Origin: Melioribacteraceae bacterium
Lineage (GTDB): Bacteria > Bacteroidota > Ignavibacteria > Ignavibacteriales > Melioribacteraceae
NCBI GenBank assembly: GCA_015486905.1
Contig: WFQV01000280.1
Coordinates: forward strand, 1 to 6,446
Reading direction: 5' to 3'
DNA: 6,446 nt
Part shown: positions 1 through 5,381 of the stretch, in pieces
How positions within the stretch are numbered: position 1 is the first letter of the stretch
How the letters are laid out: every line of letters begins with the position of its first letter
The notes under the pieces: model-generated
Database searches by the model: none
The model's input: the letters and a program-made list of their open reading frames with translations, nothing else
Told to the model about the DNA's origin: nothing
Translations under genes and position numbers: made by a program

Positions 1-91
1 CTTCAGTTAAAGGAATATTAGCCGGTAAGCCCTCCACTATTGCTGTCAAACTTTTACCGTGGGATTCTCCGGCGGTTAAAAATCTAATCAT
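1..91 (-). CDS. aroC: Chorismate synthase, N-terminal fragment (runs off left edge)
   Basis: This is the first 30 codons of a minus-strand gene that continues beyond the left edge. The translation begins MIRFLTAGESHGKSLTAIVE and continues GLPANIPLTE. The TAGESHG stretch with His11 is the first signature of chorismate synthase, which converts EPSP to chorismate in the last step of the shikimate pathway using reduced FMN; this histidine is conserved in the active site of the family. The start is ATG at 89-91, preceded by a weak AAGG seven bases upstream (99-102). The gene lies downstream of the sigma factor gene on the same strand, but a strong terminator and repeat element A separate them, so it probably has its own promoter in 92-216. 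Only the N-terminus is visible, but the signature is distinctive. Confidence 0.9.
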   Translation of the reverse strand, partial: MIRFLTAGESHGKSLTAIVEGLPANIPLTE

Positions 92-216
92 TATTAAACC
101 TTAACATTCATTTATTAAAGCAAAATTTTAGAAAACAAAAATAACAAAATTTCCGCACGTTTTTGAGAGACAAAAAAACGCTTTTTCATATCGCTTTGCA
201 CTAAGATTTAAAAATA
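92..216. other. aroC upstream region
   Basis: This AT-rich stretch of 125 bases lies between repeat element A and the aroC start and must hold the aroC promoter if the gene has its own. On the minus strand, TATTTTTG (136-143) fits the Bacteroidetes -7 pattern TAnnTTTG, but I found no -33 TTTG at normal spacing. I see no open reading frame or strong hairpin. The last eight bases (209-216, TAAAAATA) are one copy of the direct repeat flanking element A. Confidence 0.3.
209..216. repeat. Direct repeat flanking element A (left copy)
   Basis: TAAAAATA, identical to 601-608, immediately outside the left terminal inverted repeat. It is consistent with an 8-bp target-site duplication. The sequence is AT-only in an AT-rich region, so chance is possible. 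Confidence 0.5.
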
Positions 217-600
217 GGTACAAGTTTAAAACTGGTGGCAAAAAATAAGAAAGAAGAAACAAGAAATAAGAAATAGTTAAACGCGAGACGCCCGCCTTCG
301 TCTGCGCTTCGCTTGACTACGTCTTGACAAGCAAGAGGTAAGACGCAAGGAATTAAGCTTATTATTGTCAAATCGAGAACCTTGCATAAATGGATGATTG
401 GATGAGTGGCTGCATGGTTTATTGTATTGTCCGCCTTTCCCCGCATTCGGCGGAACTAGGGTCTCAAAACATACCAAAAATCAGCCCTCCCTCCTGCCTG
501 CCGGCAGAAAGGAGAAAGGCAGGTCGGGAAGGGAGGGAAAGGGTGGGTTATGAAAAGCCAAGCTAAATATTTTTTTTGCCACTAAATTTAAACTTGTACC
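217..600. mobile_element. Element A: 384-bp MITE-like repeat with terminal inverted repeats
   Basis: The left end reads GGTACAAGTTTAAAACTGG then TGGCAAAAAA. The right end (571-600) is its reverse complement with three mismatches over about 30 bp. The perfect 8-bp direct repeat TAAAAATA flanks it at 209-216 and 601-608, as a target-site duplication would. Inside, in order, are a purine tract (AGAAAGAAGAAAC), a segment around 291-345, degenerate 8-bp repeats (394-417), a small CCGC/GCGG hairpin, a CCCTCCC/GGGAGGG long-stem block and a five-tract G-quadruplex motif (526-547). The minus-strand open frames inside it have low-complexity content and I regard them as spurious. It shares its ends and internal landmarks with element B. 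No transposase is present, so any mobility would need help in trans. The mobile nature is inference; the repeat structure is directly visible. Confidence 0.7.
526..547 (+). other. G-quadruplex motif in element A
   Basis: There are five GGG tracts separated by loops of 2, 1, 3 and 1 bases (GGG AA GGG A GGG AAA GGG T GGG), a strict match to the intramolecular G-quadruplex pattern. It sits in a block (517-549) that is identical to 2402-2434 in element B. Confidence 0.7.
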
Positions 601-608
601 TAAAAATA
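601..608. repeat. Direct repeat flanking element A (right copy)
   Basis: TAAAAATA, identical to 209-216, directly outside the right terminal inverted repeat. It also forms part of the T-tract (minus strand) of the sigma factor terminator, so element A appears to have inserted in or next to that tract. Confidence 0.5.
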
Positions 609-632
609 AAAAAGCCGGTCAAACGACCGGCT
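603..632 (-). terminator. Intrinsic terminator of the sigma factor gene
   Basis: On the minus strand, about 20 bases past the sigma factor stop codon, an 8-bp perfect stem AGCCGGTC/GACCGGCT (613-620 and 625-632) with a 4-base loop is followed by a T-rich tail (TTTTTATTTTTA on that strand). This is a textbook Rho-independent terminator. Its tail overlaps the direct repeat flanking element A. Confidence 0.88.
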
Positions 633-652
633 GCAGACTTGGTATTTATAAT

Positions 653-1513
653 TTACCCAAGATAAGCTTTCAGACTTTTACTCCTTGAAGAATGACGCAA
701 ACGCATTAAAGCTTTTTCTTTAATCTGACGGACTCTTTCACGTGTAAGATTAAGAATCTCGCCAATTTCCTCAAGTGTAGCTGAATATTCGGAGTTAATT
801 CCGAAATAAAGACGAATTACTTCCGCTTCACGGTCAGTGAGCGTTGAAAGAGCTCTCTCGATTTCCTTTTTAAGTGAATCGCTCATTAAATTTGAATCCG
901 GGTCCGGTTGTTCGTTATTCGAAAGTACATCGAGCAGCGAGCTTTTGTCGTTATCCGACTGTGCAAAGGGGGCATCAACGGAAACATGTCTTCCTGCATG
1001 CTGAAGCGCATAGGCAACCTCATCTTCCGTCATTTCCAATTCATTTGCAATTTCTGCATTTGTCGGTTTACGTTCAAGTTCCTGCTCCAAATGGCTGGCA
1101 ACTTTACTAATCTTAGTAATGGCGCCCACACGATTAAGAGGAAGACGCACCATCCTCGATTGGTCTGCAATTGCTTGCATAATCGATTGCTTAATCCACC
1201 AGACTGCGTAAGAAATAAATTTAAATCCTCTCGTCTCGTCGAATTTCTTTGCCGCTTTAATAAGTCCGATATTACCTTCGTTAATTAAATCTCCGAGAGA
1301 AAGTCCCTTGTTCTGAAATTGTTTGGCAACGCTGACAACAAAGCGTAAATTTGCTTTAACCATTTTGTCAAGAGCGTCTTGGTCACCTTTTTTAATACGG
1401 GAAGCCAGCTCAATTTCTTCTTGGGGAGTAATTAAATCAACCTTTCCGATTTCCTGTAAATACCTGTCTAAGCTTTGACTCTCACGGTTAGTGTATTGTT
1501 TGGTAATTTTCAA
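653..1513 (-). CDS. rpoD: Primary RNA polymerase sigma factor (RpoD/SigA, short Bacteroidetes type)
   Basis: This 286-residue sigma-70 family protein directs RNA polymerase to housekeeping promoters. Region 1.2 is at about residues 14-42 (SLDRYLQEIGKVDLITPQEE). Region 2 is at about 46-116, with the -10 recognition/melting stretch TRGFKFISYAVWWIKQSI. Region 3 is at about 124-200, and region 4 at about 214-278 with the -35 helix-turn-helix (TLEEIGEILNLTRERVRQIK). It lacks region 1.1 and the large non-conserved insert, as in the compact primary sigma factors of Bacteroidetes and relatives; RNA polymerase there uses TTTG/TAnnTTTG promoters. The start is TTG (1511-1513): a GAGGAG ribosome site lies eight bases upstream, and an in-frame TGA just above excludes any longer form. 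An own terminator follows the gene, and the upstream thioredoxin gene has its own terminator, so it is probably monocistronic. Confidence 0.93.
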   Translation of the reverse strand: MKITKQYTNRESQSLDRYLQEIGKVDLITPQEEIELASRIKKGDQDALDKMVKANLRFVVSVAKQFQNKGLSLGDLINEGNIGLIKAAKKFDETRGFKFISYAVWWIKQSIMQAIADQSRMVRLPLNRVGAITKISKVASHLEQELERKPTNAEIANELEMTEDEVAYALQHAGRHVSVDAPFAQSDNDKSSLLDVLSNNEQPDPDSNLMSDSLKKEIERALSTLTDREAEVIRLYFGINSEYSATLEEIGEILNLTRERVRQIKEKALMRLRHSSRSKSLKAYLG

Positions 1514-1661
1514 TCCCTTTACTCCTCAGATGTTTTACATTAAAAATCTTTTTTAGCTTTAGTTAGATTCGTTTTTGCTAAAAAAGTTTCCAAAATAACT
1601 TAATAATTTACTAAAATAATAAGAATAAAACCGAATTTTTTTTTTCTGAGTTTGATTTGTG
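1514..1661. other. rpoD upstream region
   Basis: This AT-rich stretch of 148 bases lies between repeat element B and rpoD. It must carry the rpoD promoter unless B supplies one. I see no clear -35/-10 or TTTG/TAnnTTTG pair, no hairpin and no coding sequence. A minus-strand open frame crossing 1559-1942 is low-complexity, overlaps the repeat, and is not supported as a gene. Confidence 0.3.
1522..1527 (-). promoter_or_regulatory. Ribosome binding site fixing the TTG start of rpoD
   Basis: GAGGAG on the minus strand, eight bases before TTG. No ATG is available in frame: the frame is closed by TGA five codons upstream of the TTG. The site therefore decides the unusual start. Confidence 0.75.
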
Positions 1662-1889
1662 GGTACAGGTTTAAAATCTGTGGTAAAAAAATAAAAATTA
1701 GAAAGAAGAAACAATAAATCCGTCTTCGCACTCGCTGCGCTTGCCTGTTCCGCATTTGCGAGAGCTTCGTGGCGACAGGTTGCATGAATAGTATCCTCAA
1801 TCAAATCTTCGTTTTTTTTGTCAAAATATTTTAAACTTTTCGTAATAATTAAAATTTGGAAATTGGTTGCCGGCTTTACCGCGATAAGA

Positions 1890-1921
1890 ATGGTTGGATG
1901 ATTGGATGGTTGGATGATTGG
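1890..1921. repeat. 16-bp tandem duplication made of 8-bp units
   Basis: ATGGTTGGATGATTGG occurs twice back to back, and each copy is itself two related 8-mers (ATGGTTGG, ATGATTGG). Element A carries a decayed version at 394-417 (ATGATTGG, ATGAGTGG, CTGCATGG) in the equivalent place. Confidence 0.75.
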
Positions 1922-1973
1922 ATTGTTTGTCTTCTCCAACATTTGTGGACTTAGTGATTACAAAACTTTCGCG

Positions 1974-1997
1974 TTAACCCACGGATTCATCCGTGGG
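1974..1997 (+). repeat. REP-like hairpin unit 1 (TTAACC + stem with TTCA loop)
   Basis: TTAACC runs into a perfect 8-bp stem CCCACGGA/TCCGTGGG (1978-1985, 1990-1997) around a TTCA tetraloop, followed by GAGAAAG. Read on the opposite strand, unit 3 (2115-2138) has the same layout with a different stem, also followed by GGAGAA. Compensated stems with a conserved lead and loop are typical of REP-type units mobilised by a Y1 (RAYT) transposase. That link is inference. Confidence 0.6.
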
Positions 1998-2024
1998 GAG
2001 AAAGACAACAAATCTCATACAACC

Positions 2025-2044
2025 AAAACCAGTTCACTGGTTTT
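2025..2044 (+). repeat. REP-like hairpin unit 2 (TTCA loop)
   Basis: A perfect 8-bp stem AAAACCAG/CTGGTTTT around a TTCA tetraloop, in the same orientation as unit 1. The TTAACC lead is replaced by CAACCA, so membership in the set is less secure. Confidence 0.5.
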
Positions 2045-2114
2045 TCCACCCTGTAAAAGTATTCTACCTTAAAATATGTAAACATGTCACGGATTTTTCC
2101 CTTTATTCTCCCTT

Positions 2115-2138
2115 CCAACAGCTGAAGCTGTTGGTTAA
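2115..2138 (-). repeat. REP-like hairpin unit 3, inverted
   Basis: CCAACAGC TGAA GCTGTTGG (2115-2134) followed by TTAA. On the minus strand this is TTAACC, an 8-bp stem with a TTCA loop, then AAGGGAGAA, the mirror of unit 1. Units 1 and 3 bound a segment of about 165 bp (1974-2138) with inverted TTAACC ends, like a BIME pair. Confidence 0.6.
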
Positions 2139-2360
2139 TGGAATAATTTTGTTGGAGCGTGGCAACCTTCATACTCAACCAGCTCTCTAAAAGAATTGTA
2201 ATCTTCACTTCGAAACCTTCGGCATCATTTTTATTTTTCGTTATTGTTTTCTAAAAACATTCAGCACTTTTGAAGATGTTCATTTTTCAAACCTATTCAC
2301 CCTTCCCCCGCATTCTGGGGGTCGAGGTTCTCAAAACACACCAAGAATCAGCCCTCCATT

Positions 2361-2407
2361 CTGCCTGCCCTGCCTACCGCCTGCCTGCCGGCAGGCAGGG
2401 CAGGCAG
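2361..2407. repeat. GC-rich perfect inverted repeat in element B
   Basis: Fifteen-base perfect arms (2361-2375, CTGCCTGCCCTGCCT, and 2393-2407) enclose a 17-base loop. An 18-base palindrome CTGCCTGCCGGCAGGCAG (2381-2398) offers a competing fold. Element A has a shorter version (CTGCCT/AGGCAG arms at 494-499 and 517-522). GC content is far above the surroundings. Confidence 0.8.
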
Positions 2408-2410
2408 GTC

Positions 2411-2437
2411 GGGAAGGGAGGGAAAGGGTGGGTTGGG
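2411..2437 (+). other. G-quadruplex motif in element B
   Basis: There are six GGG tracts with loops of 2, 1, 3, 1 and 2 bases. The first five are identical to the motif in element A at 526-547, so it is a conserved part of the repeat family. Confidence 0.7.
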
Positions 2438-2439
2438 AA

Positions 2440-2590
2440 AAAATAAGAAAAGCGAGCAATGCGGTAAAATGCTTAAAAACAATATTACACAGATTTACTA
2501 CTTCACCACATTTTGAGGAATTTTTTTCAATGACTGAACAGTGCTTTTAGGACAACCCCGAAAAAATCAAATATTTCTTAGCCCCAGCGG
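2440..2590. other. Stretch with no recognisable feature
   Basis: This AT-rich part of element B has no counterpart in element A. It has no supported open reading frame on either strand and no strong hairpin. Confidence 0.4.
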
Positions 2591-2591
2591 A

Positions 2592-2717
2592 ATTTACCCC
2601 GCCTTGGCAGAGGAGATTTCATTAACCACGGGTTTCAACACGTATGTGTAACGAATAAAAACAGCAATAAAAGTTTTGGCAAGTCTTTTGCTTGTACCGC
2701 CAACGGCGGGGAAAATC
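2592..2717. repeat. Nested inverted-repeat segment inside element B
   Basis: The left arm ATTTACCCCGCCTTGGC (2592-2608) matches the reverse complement of the right arm (about 2699-2716, GCCAACGGCGGGGAAAAT) except for one substitution and one inserted base. The segment between contains another TTAACC plus TTCA-loop hairpin (2622-2643). It looks like a small non-autonomous element nested in B; no target duplication was seen. Confidence 0.5.
2622..2643 (+). repeat. REP-like hairpin unit 4, degenerate
   Basis: TTAACC is followed by ACGGGT TTCA ACACGT, a stem in which five of six pairs form. It has the same lead and loop as units 1 and 3, so it appears to be a decayed member. Confidence 0.45.
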
Positions 2718-2802
2718 GAGACAAAACGTTCAAAAGAGAAAGACAATATAAAAATTTTTTTACCATTAAATTTAAACTTGTACCTTTTTTCAACCGGATA
2801 GA

Positions 2803-2832
2803 ATAAAAAAAGCCGGCTAAAAAGAGCCGGCT
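2803..2832 (-). terminator. Intrinsic terminator of the thioredoxin gene
   Basis: On the minus strand, an 8-bp stem AGCCGGCT/AGCCGGCT (2825-2832 and 2811-2818, loop 2819-2824) is followed by seven T residues. It lies about 28 bases past the thioredoxin stop codon. Element B starts about 20 bases further on. Confidence 0.88.
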
Positions 2833-2859
2833 ATTTACTATGGAGTAATTTATTAAAGT

Positions 2860-3228
2860 TTATTCTGCTACTTTTTCCGCAAAAAGAACTTTTTCAACTA
2901 TTTCTTTCAATGTTTCTTTGGGATAAGCACCGATAGCCATCTGTGGTTTATCGTTAAGCGGAATAAATAAAAGCGATGGAATACTTCTTATTCCGAATGC
3001 TGCTGCTAATTCTTGCTCCTCTTCGGTATTTATTTTGTAAACCTGAAGTTTACCGTCATATTCCTTGTCCAGCTCTTCTAAAACAGGAGCGACCATTTTG
3101 CACGGCTGGCACCATTCCGCCCAGAAATCAATAATAGCCGGTTTATCGCCCTGATATTCCCATTCCTGTTTGTGTTCGTAATCGAAAACTTTTTCCAAAA
3201 AAGTTTGTTTGGTTAAATGCTCAGTCAT
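2860..3228 (-). CDS. trxA: Thioredoxin
   Basis: This 122-residue cytosolic protein of the thioredoxin fold reduces protein disulfides and is itself reduced by thioredoxin reductase. The redox centre is W39-C40-Q41-P42-C43, so Gln replaces the usual Gly of WCGPC. The buried acidic residue before it is D34 (AIIDFWAEWC), and the cis-proline loop is SIPSLLF with P84. About 15 residues more than minimal thioredoxin lie at the N-terminus, with no signal peptide, which argues for a cytoplasmic location. The start ATG (3226-3228) has AGAAGG four bases upstream. Downstream of feoB by 122 bases with a possible promoter between, and with its own terminator, it is probably transcribed alone, though read-through from feoAB cannot be excluded because no clean feoB terminator is visible. 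A thioredoxin-like redox partner is less likely but possible given the altered motif. Confidence 0.92.
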   Translation of the reverse strand: MTEHLTKQTFLEKVFDYEHKQEWEYQGDKPAIIDFWAEWCQPCKMVAPVLEELDKEYDGKLQVYKINTEEEQELAAAFGIRSIPSLLFIPLNDKPQMAIGAYPKETLKEIVEKVLFAEKVAE

Positions 3229-3269
3229 TTTTCCTTCTCATAATTAGTTATTAATTATTAACACACCGT

Positions 3270-3298
3270 ATGATGTTTCCTTTAAAAAAAAGTTTCAA
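3270..3298 (-). promoter_or_regulatory. Possible trxA promoter
   Basis: On the minus strand, TTGAAA (3293-3298) is followed after 17 bases by CATCAT (3270-3275), a 4 of 6 match to a -10 box. Placement is sensible, 42 bases before the start codon. The match is weak, and no Bacteroidetes-style TAnnTTTG was found here. Confidence 0.3.
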
Positions 3299-3350
3299 GT
3301 CACTCCGATTTTTTTTAAAAACATTTAAGATAATTTAAAATCGCTCACCT

Positions 3351-5381
3351 TTACGGGACTCCTAAAAACTGCAATCCGTGAATTATAAGAAAGGCTAAAA
3401 TATAAGCCACGGATGAATAGGTAGTTAACTGTAATAAAGGAATACGCCAACTACCGGTTTCCTTGCGTGAAACGGCTATTGTAGAAATACACTGTAAAGC
3501 AAAAATAAAGAAAACAATCAAACCGATTATTTTAGAAGGTGTAAAAAGTTTCTCATTCGTTCCGTTAATTTTAGCTTTCCGCATTGCAGTAATAATTGAA
3601 TGTTGTAAGCGTTTTTCCTTCTCGGTTACTTTGAATATTAGAGCCATTGAACTTACAAAAACTTCGCGCGCAGCAAAAGTTGTAATCAAAGAAACACCCA
3701 CTCGCCAATCAAGCTCCAAAGGTTTCATTAACGGTTCAATAATCTTTCCCAAATCAGCCGCGTAAGAGCCTTCCAACCGTTCCGAAACGACGAGCTGCGA
3801 ATATTCTTTTTTTGACAATTCGTCTTTTGGTACATCGGGGTGAATATTAGGGAAATAGGTTAAAAACCAGAGGATAATCGAAAAAGTCAAAATAATCGGA
3901 CCGGCTTTATTGATGTATTCCTTGGTACTTAAATAAGTATTGTGCATAACTACGGAAAATTTAGGCATTTTGTAGGAAGGGAGTTCAATAATGAAAGAAG
4001 AATTATCTTCGGCACGAATAATTTTCTTATTCAATTTATTCAGGATTGAAGCTACGGTGAGTGAAATGACAATGCTGAAGATGTAAATAGCTGCCAATCC
4101 CAGACCTGCAATCCAAAGTTTGTCTTTCGGAGTAAGGAATGATAATAAGAGAACATAAACCGGCAGTCGTGCCGAGCAGCTGATTAAGGGAATAATGAAA
4201 ATTGTAATCATTCTCTCGCGGCGGTTGGCAATTGTACGGGCAGCCATCATTGCAGGAACGGCACAAGCGAAGCCCGACAGCATTGGGACAAACGAACGCC
4301 CGTTCAATCCTATTCTGCTTAAGGGTTTATCTATTAGCATAGCGCTGCGAGCAAGGTAACCCGTATCTTCCAAAAAACCTAAAATTAGGAACAAAATCAT
4401 TATTTGAGGAACAAATATAGCCACGGCTCCGGTACCGTTTATTATTCCGTCGGCAATTAAATCGGTAACCCAAGAATGTCCCCAAATATTTATTACCAAA
4501 TTATTTAAAGCTGCAAAACCGAGGTCAACCAAATCCATTAAAGGTACTGCCGCCCAGAAAATAGAAGTAAATGTAAGAGCCATTACCAAAAAGAAAATAA
4601 TCAATCCCCAAATTGGATGTAAAAGTAATTTGTCAATTTTTAAGGTTTTTTGTGTGGGAAGAATCTTTGCCTCATCGGTAATTTGAGGTTGAATTACCTT
4701 TAACTTTGCGTCAGCTTTTTCTAACTTTTCACGATTAATTTCTTGGATAGGAATTAAAACTTTATTTTCAATTTCTTCGATATTTCCGTAAGCTTCAATT
4801 AAATGTTCAATGTCCCTCCAAATTTCAACATTCTTTTTATCTGGAATTTGTTTAGGGGATTTTAACTTTTTACGAATTACTGAAATCAAATTGTCAACAC
4901 CCTTGCCTATCCTGGCATCAATATTAACGGAGTCGATTCCGGAAAGTTCCGTGAGCGCTTTATCGTCAATCATCAAGCCTTTTTCAGCTAAAACGTCACC
5001 CATTGTAAGTGCGGCTATTACCTTGAAATCTGCAGAATGCAATTCTTTTAGCAGTAACAAATGCCTTGAGAGTTGGCTGCTATCGAGAGTAACGATTACA
5101 ATATCCGGCTCACCGTATTTGGGATGATTAAAAATTGAATTTACGGTAACTTCTTCGTCCGGAGAATTCGGGATTAAGCTTACAATACCGGGTGAATCGA
5201 GGAGCAGCCCGTTACATTTAAATCTTGCATTTATTTCACTTACGTGATATTCAATCGTCGAACCGGGATAGTTTACGGTCTTGAGATTTTTCCCACTCAA
5301 ATAGTTAAAAAGTGTAGTCTTACCTGCATTCGGCGGACCAACAAGAGCGATGACCGGTTGAGGATTCATTTCTTCTTTCAT
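3351..5381 (-). CDS. feoB: Ferrous iron transporter FeoB
   Basis: This 676-residue inner-membrane Fe(II) importer has an N-terminal G-protein domain. G1 is GPPNAGKT (15-22), the switch threonine is T42 in YPGST, G3 is DSPG (62-65), and the G5-like stretch is DARIGKG (155-161). The G4 position reads TMGD (126-129), where NxxD is expected. A helical linker (about 180-250) leads to the membrane part, with roughly eight hydrophobic segments from about 255. The gate-like motifs are GFACAVPAMMAAR (370-382) and TTFAAREVFVSSM (567-579); SCSARLPVY and KETGSWRIP are also family hallmarks. It is shorter than the 773-residue E. coli protein but full-length for its type. The start ATG overlaps the feoA stop (ATGA, 5378-5381), indicating translational coupling; Met5 is an alternative start. 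FeoA is a separate protein, not fused. Confidence 0.95.
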   Translation of the reverse strand: MKEEMNPQPVIALVGPPNAGKTTLFNYLSGKNLKTVNYPGSTIEYHVSEINARFKCNGLLLDSPGIVSLIPNSPDEEVTVNSIFNHPKYGEPDIVIVTLDSSQLSRHLLLLKELHSADFKVIAALTMGDVLAEKGLMIDDKALTELSGIDSVNIDARIGKGVDNLISVIRKKLKSPKQIPDKKNVEIWRDIEHLIEAYGNIEEIENKVLIPIQEINREKLEKADAKLKVIQPQITDEAKILPTQKTLKIDKLLLHPIWGLIIFFLVMALTFTSIFWAAVPLMDLVDLGFAALNNLVINIWGHSWVTDLIADGIINGTGAVAIFVPQIMILFLILGFLEDTGYLARSAMLIDKPLSRIGLNGRSFVPMLSGFACAVPAMMAARTIANRRERMITIFIIPLISCSARLPVYVLLLSFLTPKDKLWIAGLGLAAIYIFSIVISLTVASILNKLNKKIIRAEDNSSFIIELPSYKMPKFSVVMHNTYLSTKEYINKAGPIILTFSIILWFLTYFPNIHPDVPKDELSKKEYSQLVVSERLEGSYAADLGKIIEPLMKPLELDWRVGVSLITTFAAREVFVSSMALIFKVTEKEKRLQHSIITAMRKAKINGTNEKLFTPSKIIGLIVFFIFALQCISTIAVSRKETGSWRIPLLQLTTYSSVAYILAFLIIHGLQFLGVP

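Larger units (their letters stand above)
1662..2784. mobile_element. Element B: 1123-bp composite repeat with the same terminal inverted repeats as A
   Basis: The left end (1662-1691) starts GGTACAGGTTTAAAATC and the right end (2755-2784) is its reverse complement at 25 of 30 positions. The right ends of A and B agree at 28 of 30. Landmarks shared with A, in the same order, are the AGAAAGAAGAAAC tract (about 1700-1712), the 8-bp tandem repeat (1890-1921), 29 bases at 2329-2357 (27 match A), and a 33-base identical block (2402-2434) with the G-quadruplex motif. Compared with A it has two extra segments, about 1940-2300 with TTCA-loop hairpins and about 2440-2750 with another hairpin and a nested inverted repeat. 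I find no flanking direct duplication. It may be one expanded element, or two elements whose outer ends survive. It encodes no recognisable protein. Confidence 0.6.

Noticed and set aside
201..477. Two minus-strand open frames of 81 and 66 codons in element A
   Set aside because: They consist of translated repeat sequence (terminal inverted repeat and tandem array), overlap each other, have no ribosome site, and show no family resemblance.
874..1288. Plus-strand open frames opposite rpoD
   Set aside because: Antisense shadows of a strongly conserved sigma factor gene.
1559..1942. Minus-strand open frame of 127 codons
   Set aside because: It runs through the left end and tandem repeats of element B (for example IIQPSNHPTI is the translated 8-bp repeat) and has no domain features.
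1890..2138. CRISPR-like array
   Set aside because: The repeats are 8-16 bp tandem units without unique spacers, and the hairpins differ in stem sequence and spacing; no cas genes are present.
1987..2208. Opposed open frames of 73 and 65 codons on both strands
   Set aside because: They are read-outs of the REP-like hairpin segment; neither has a ribosome site or recognisable protein pattern.
1654..2792. Target-site duplication around element B
   Set aside because: The eight bases outside each end (GATTTGTG and TTTTTTCA) do not match.
3321..3350. feoB terminator
   Set aside because: Only AT-rich imperfect pairing is present downstream of feoB, with no GC-containing stem followed by a T-run.
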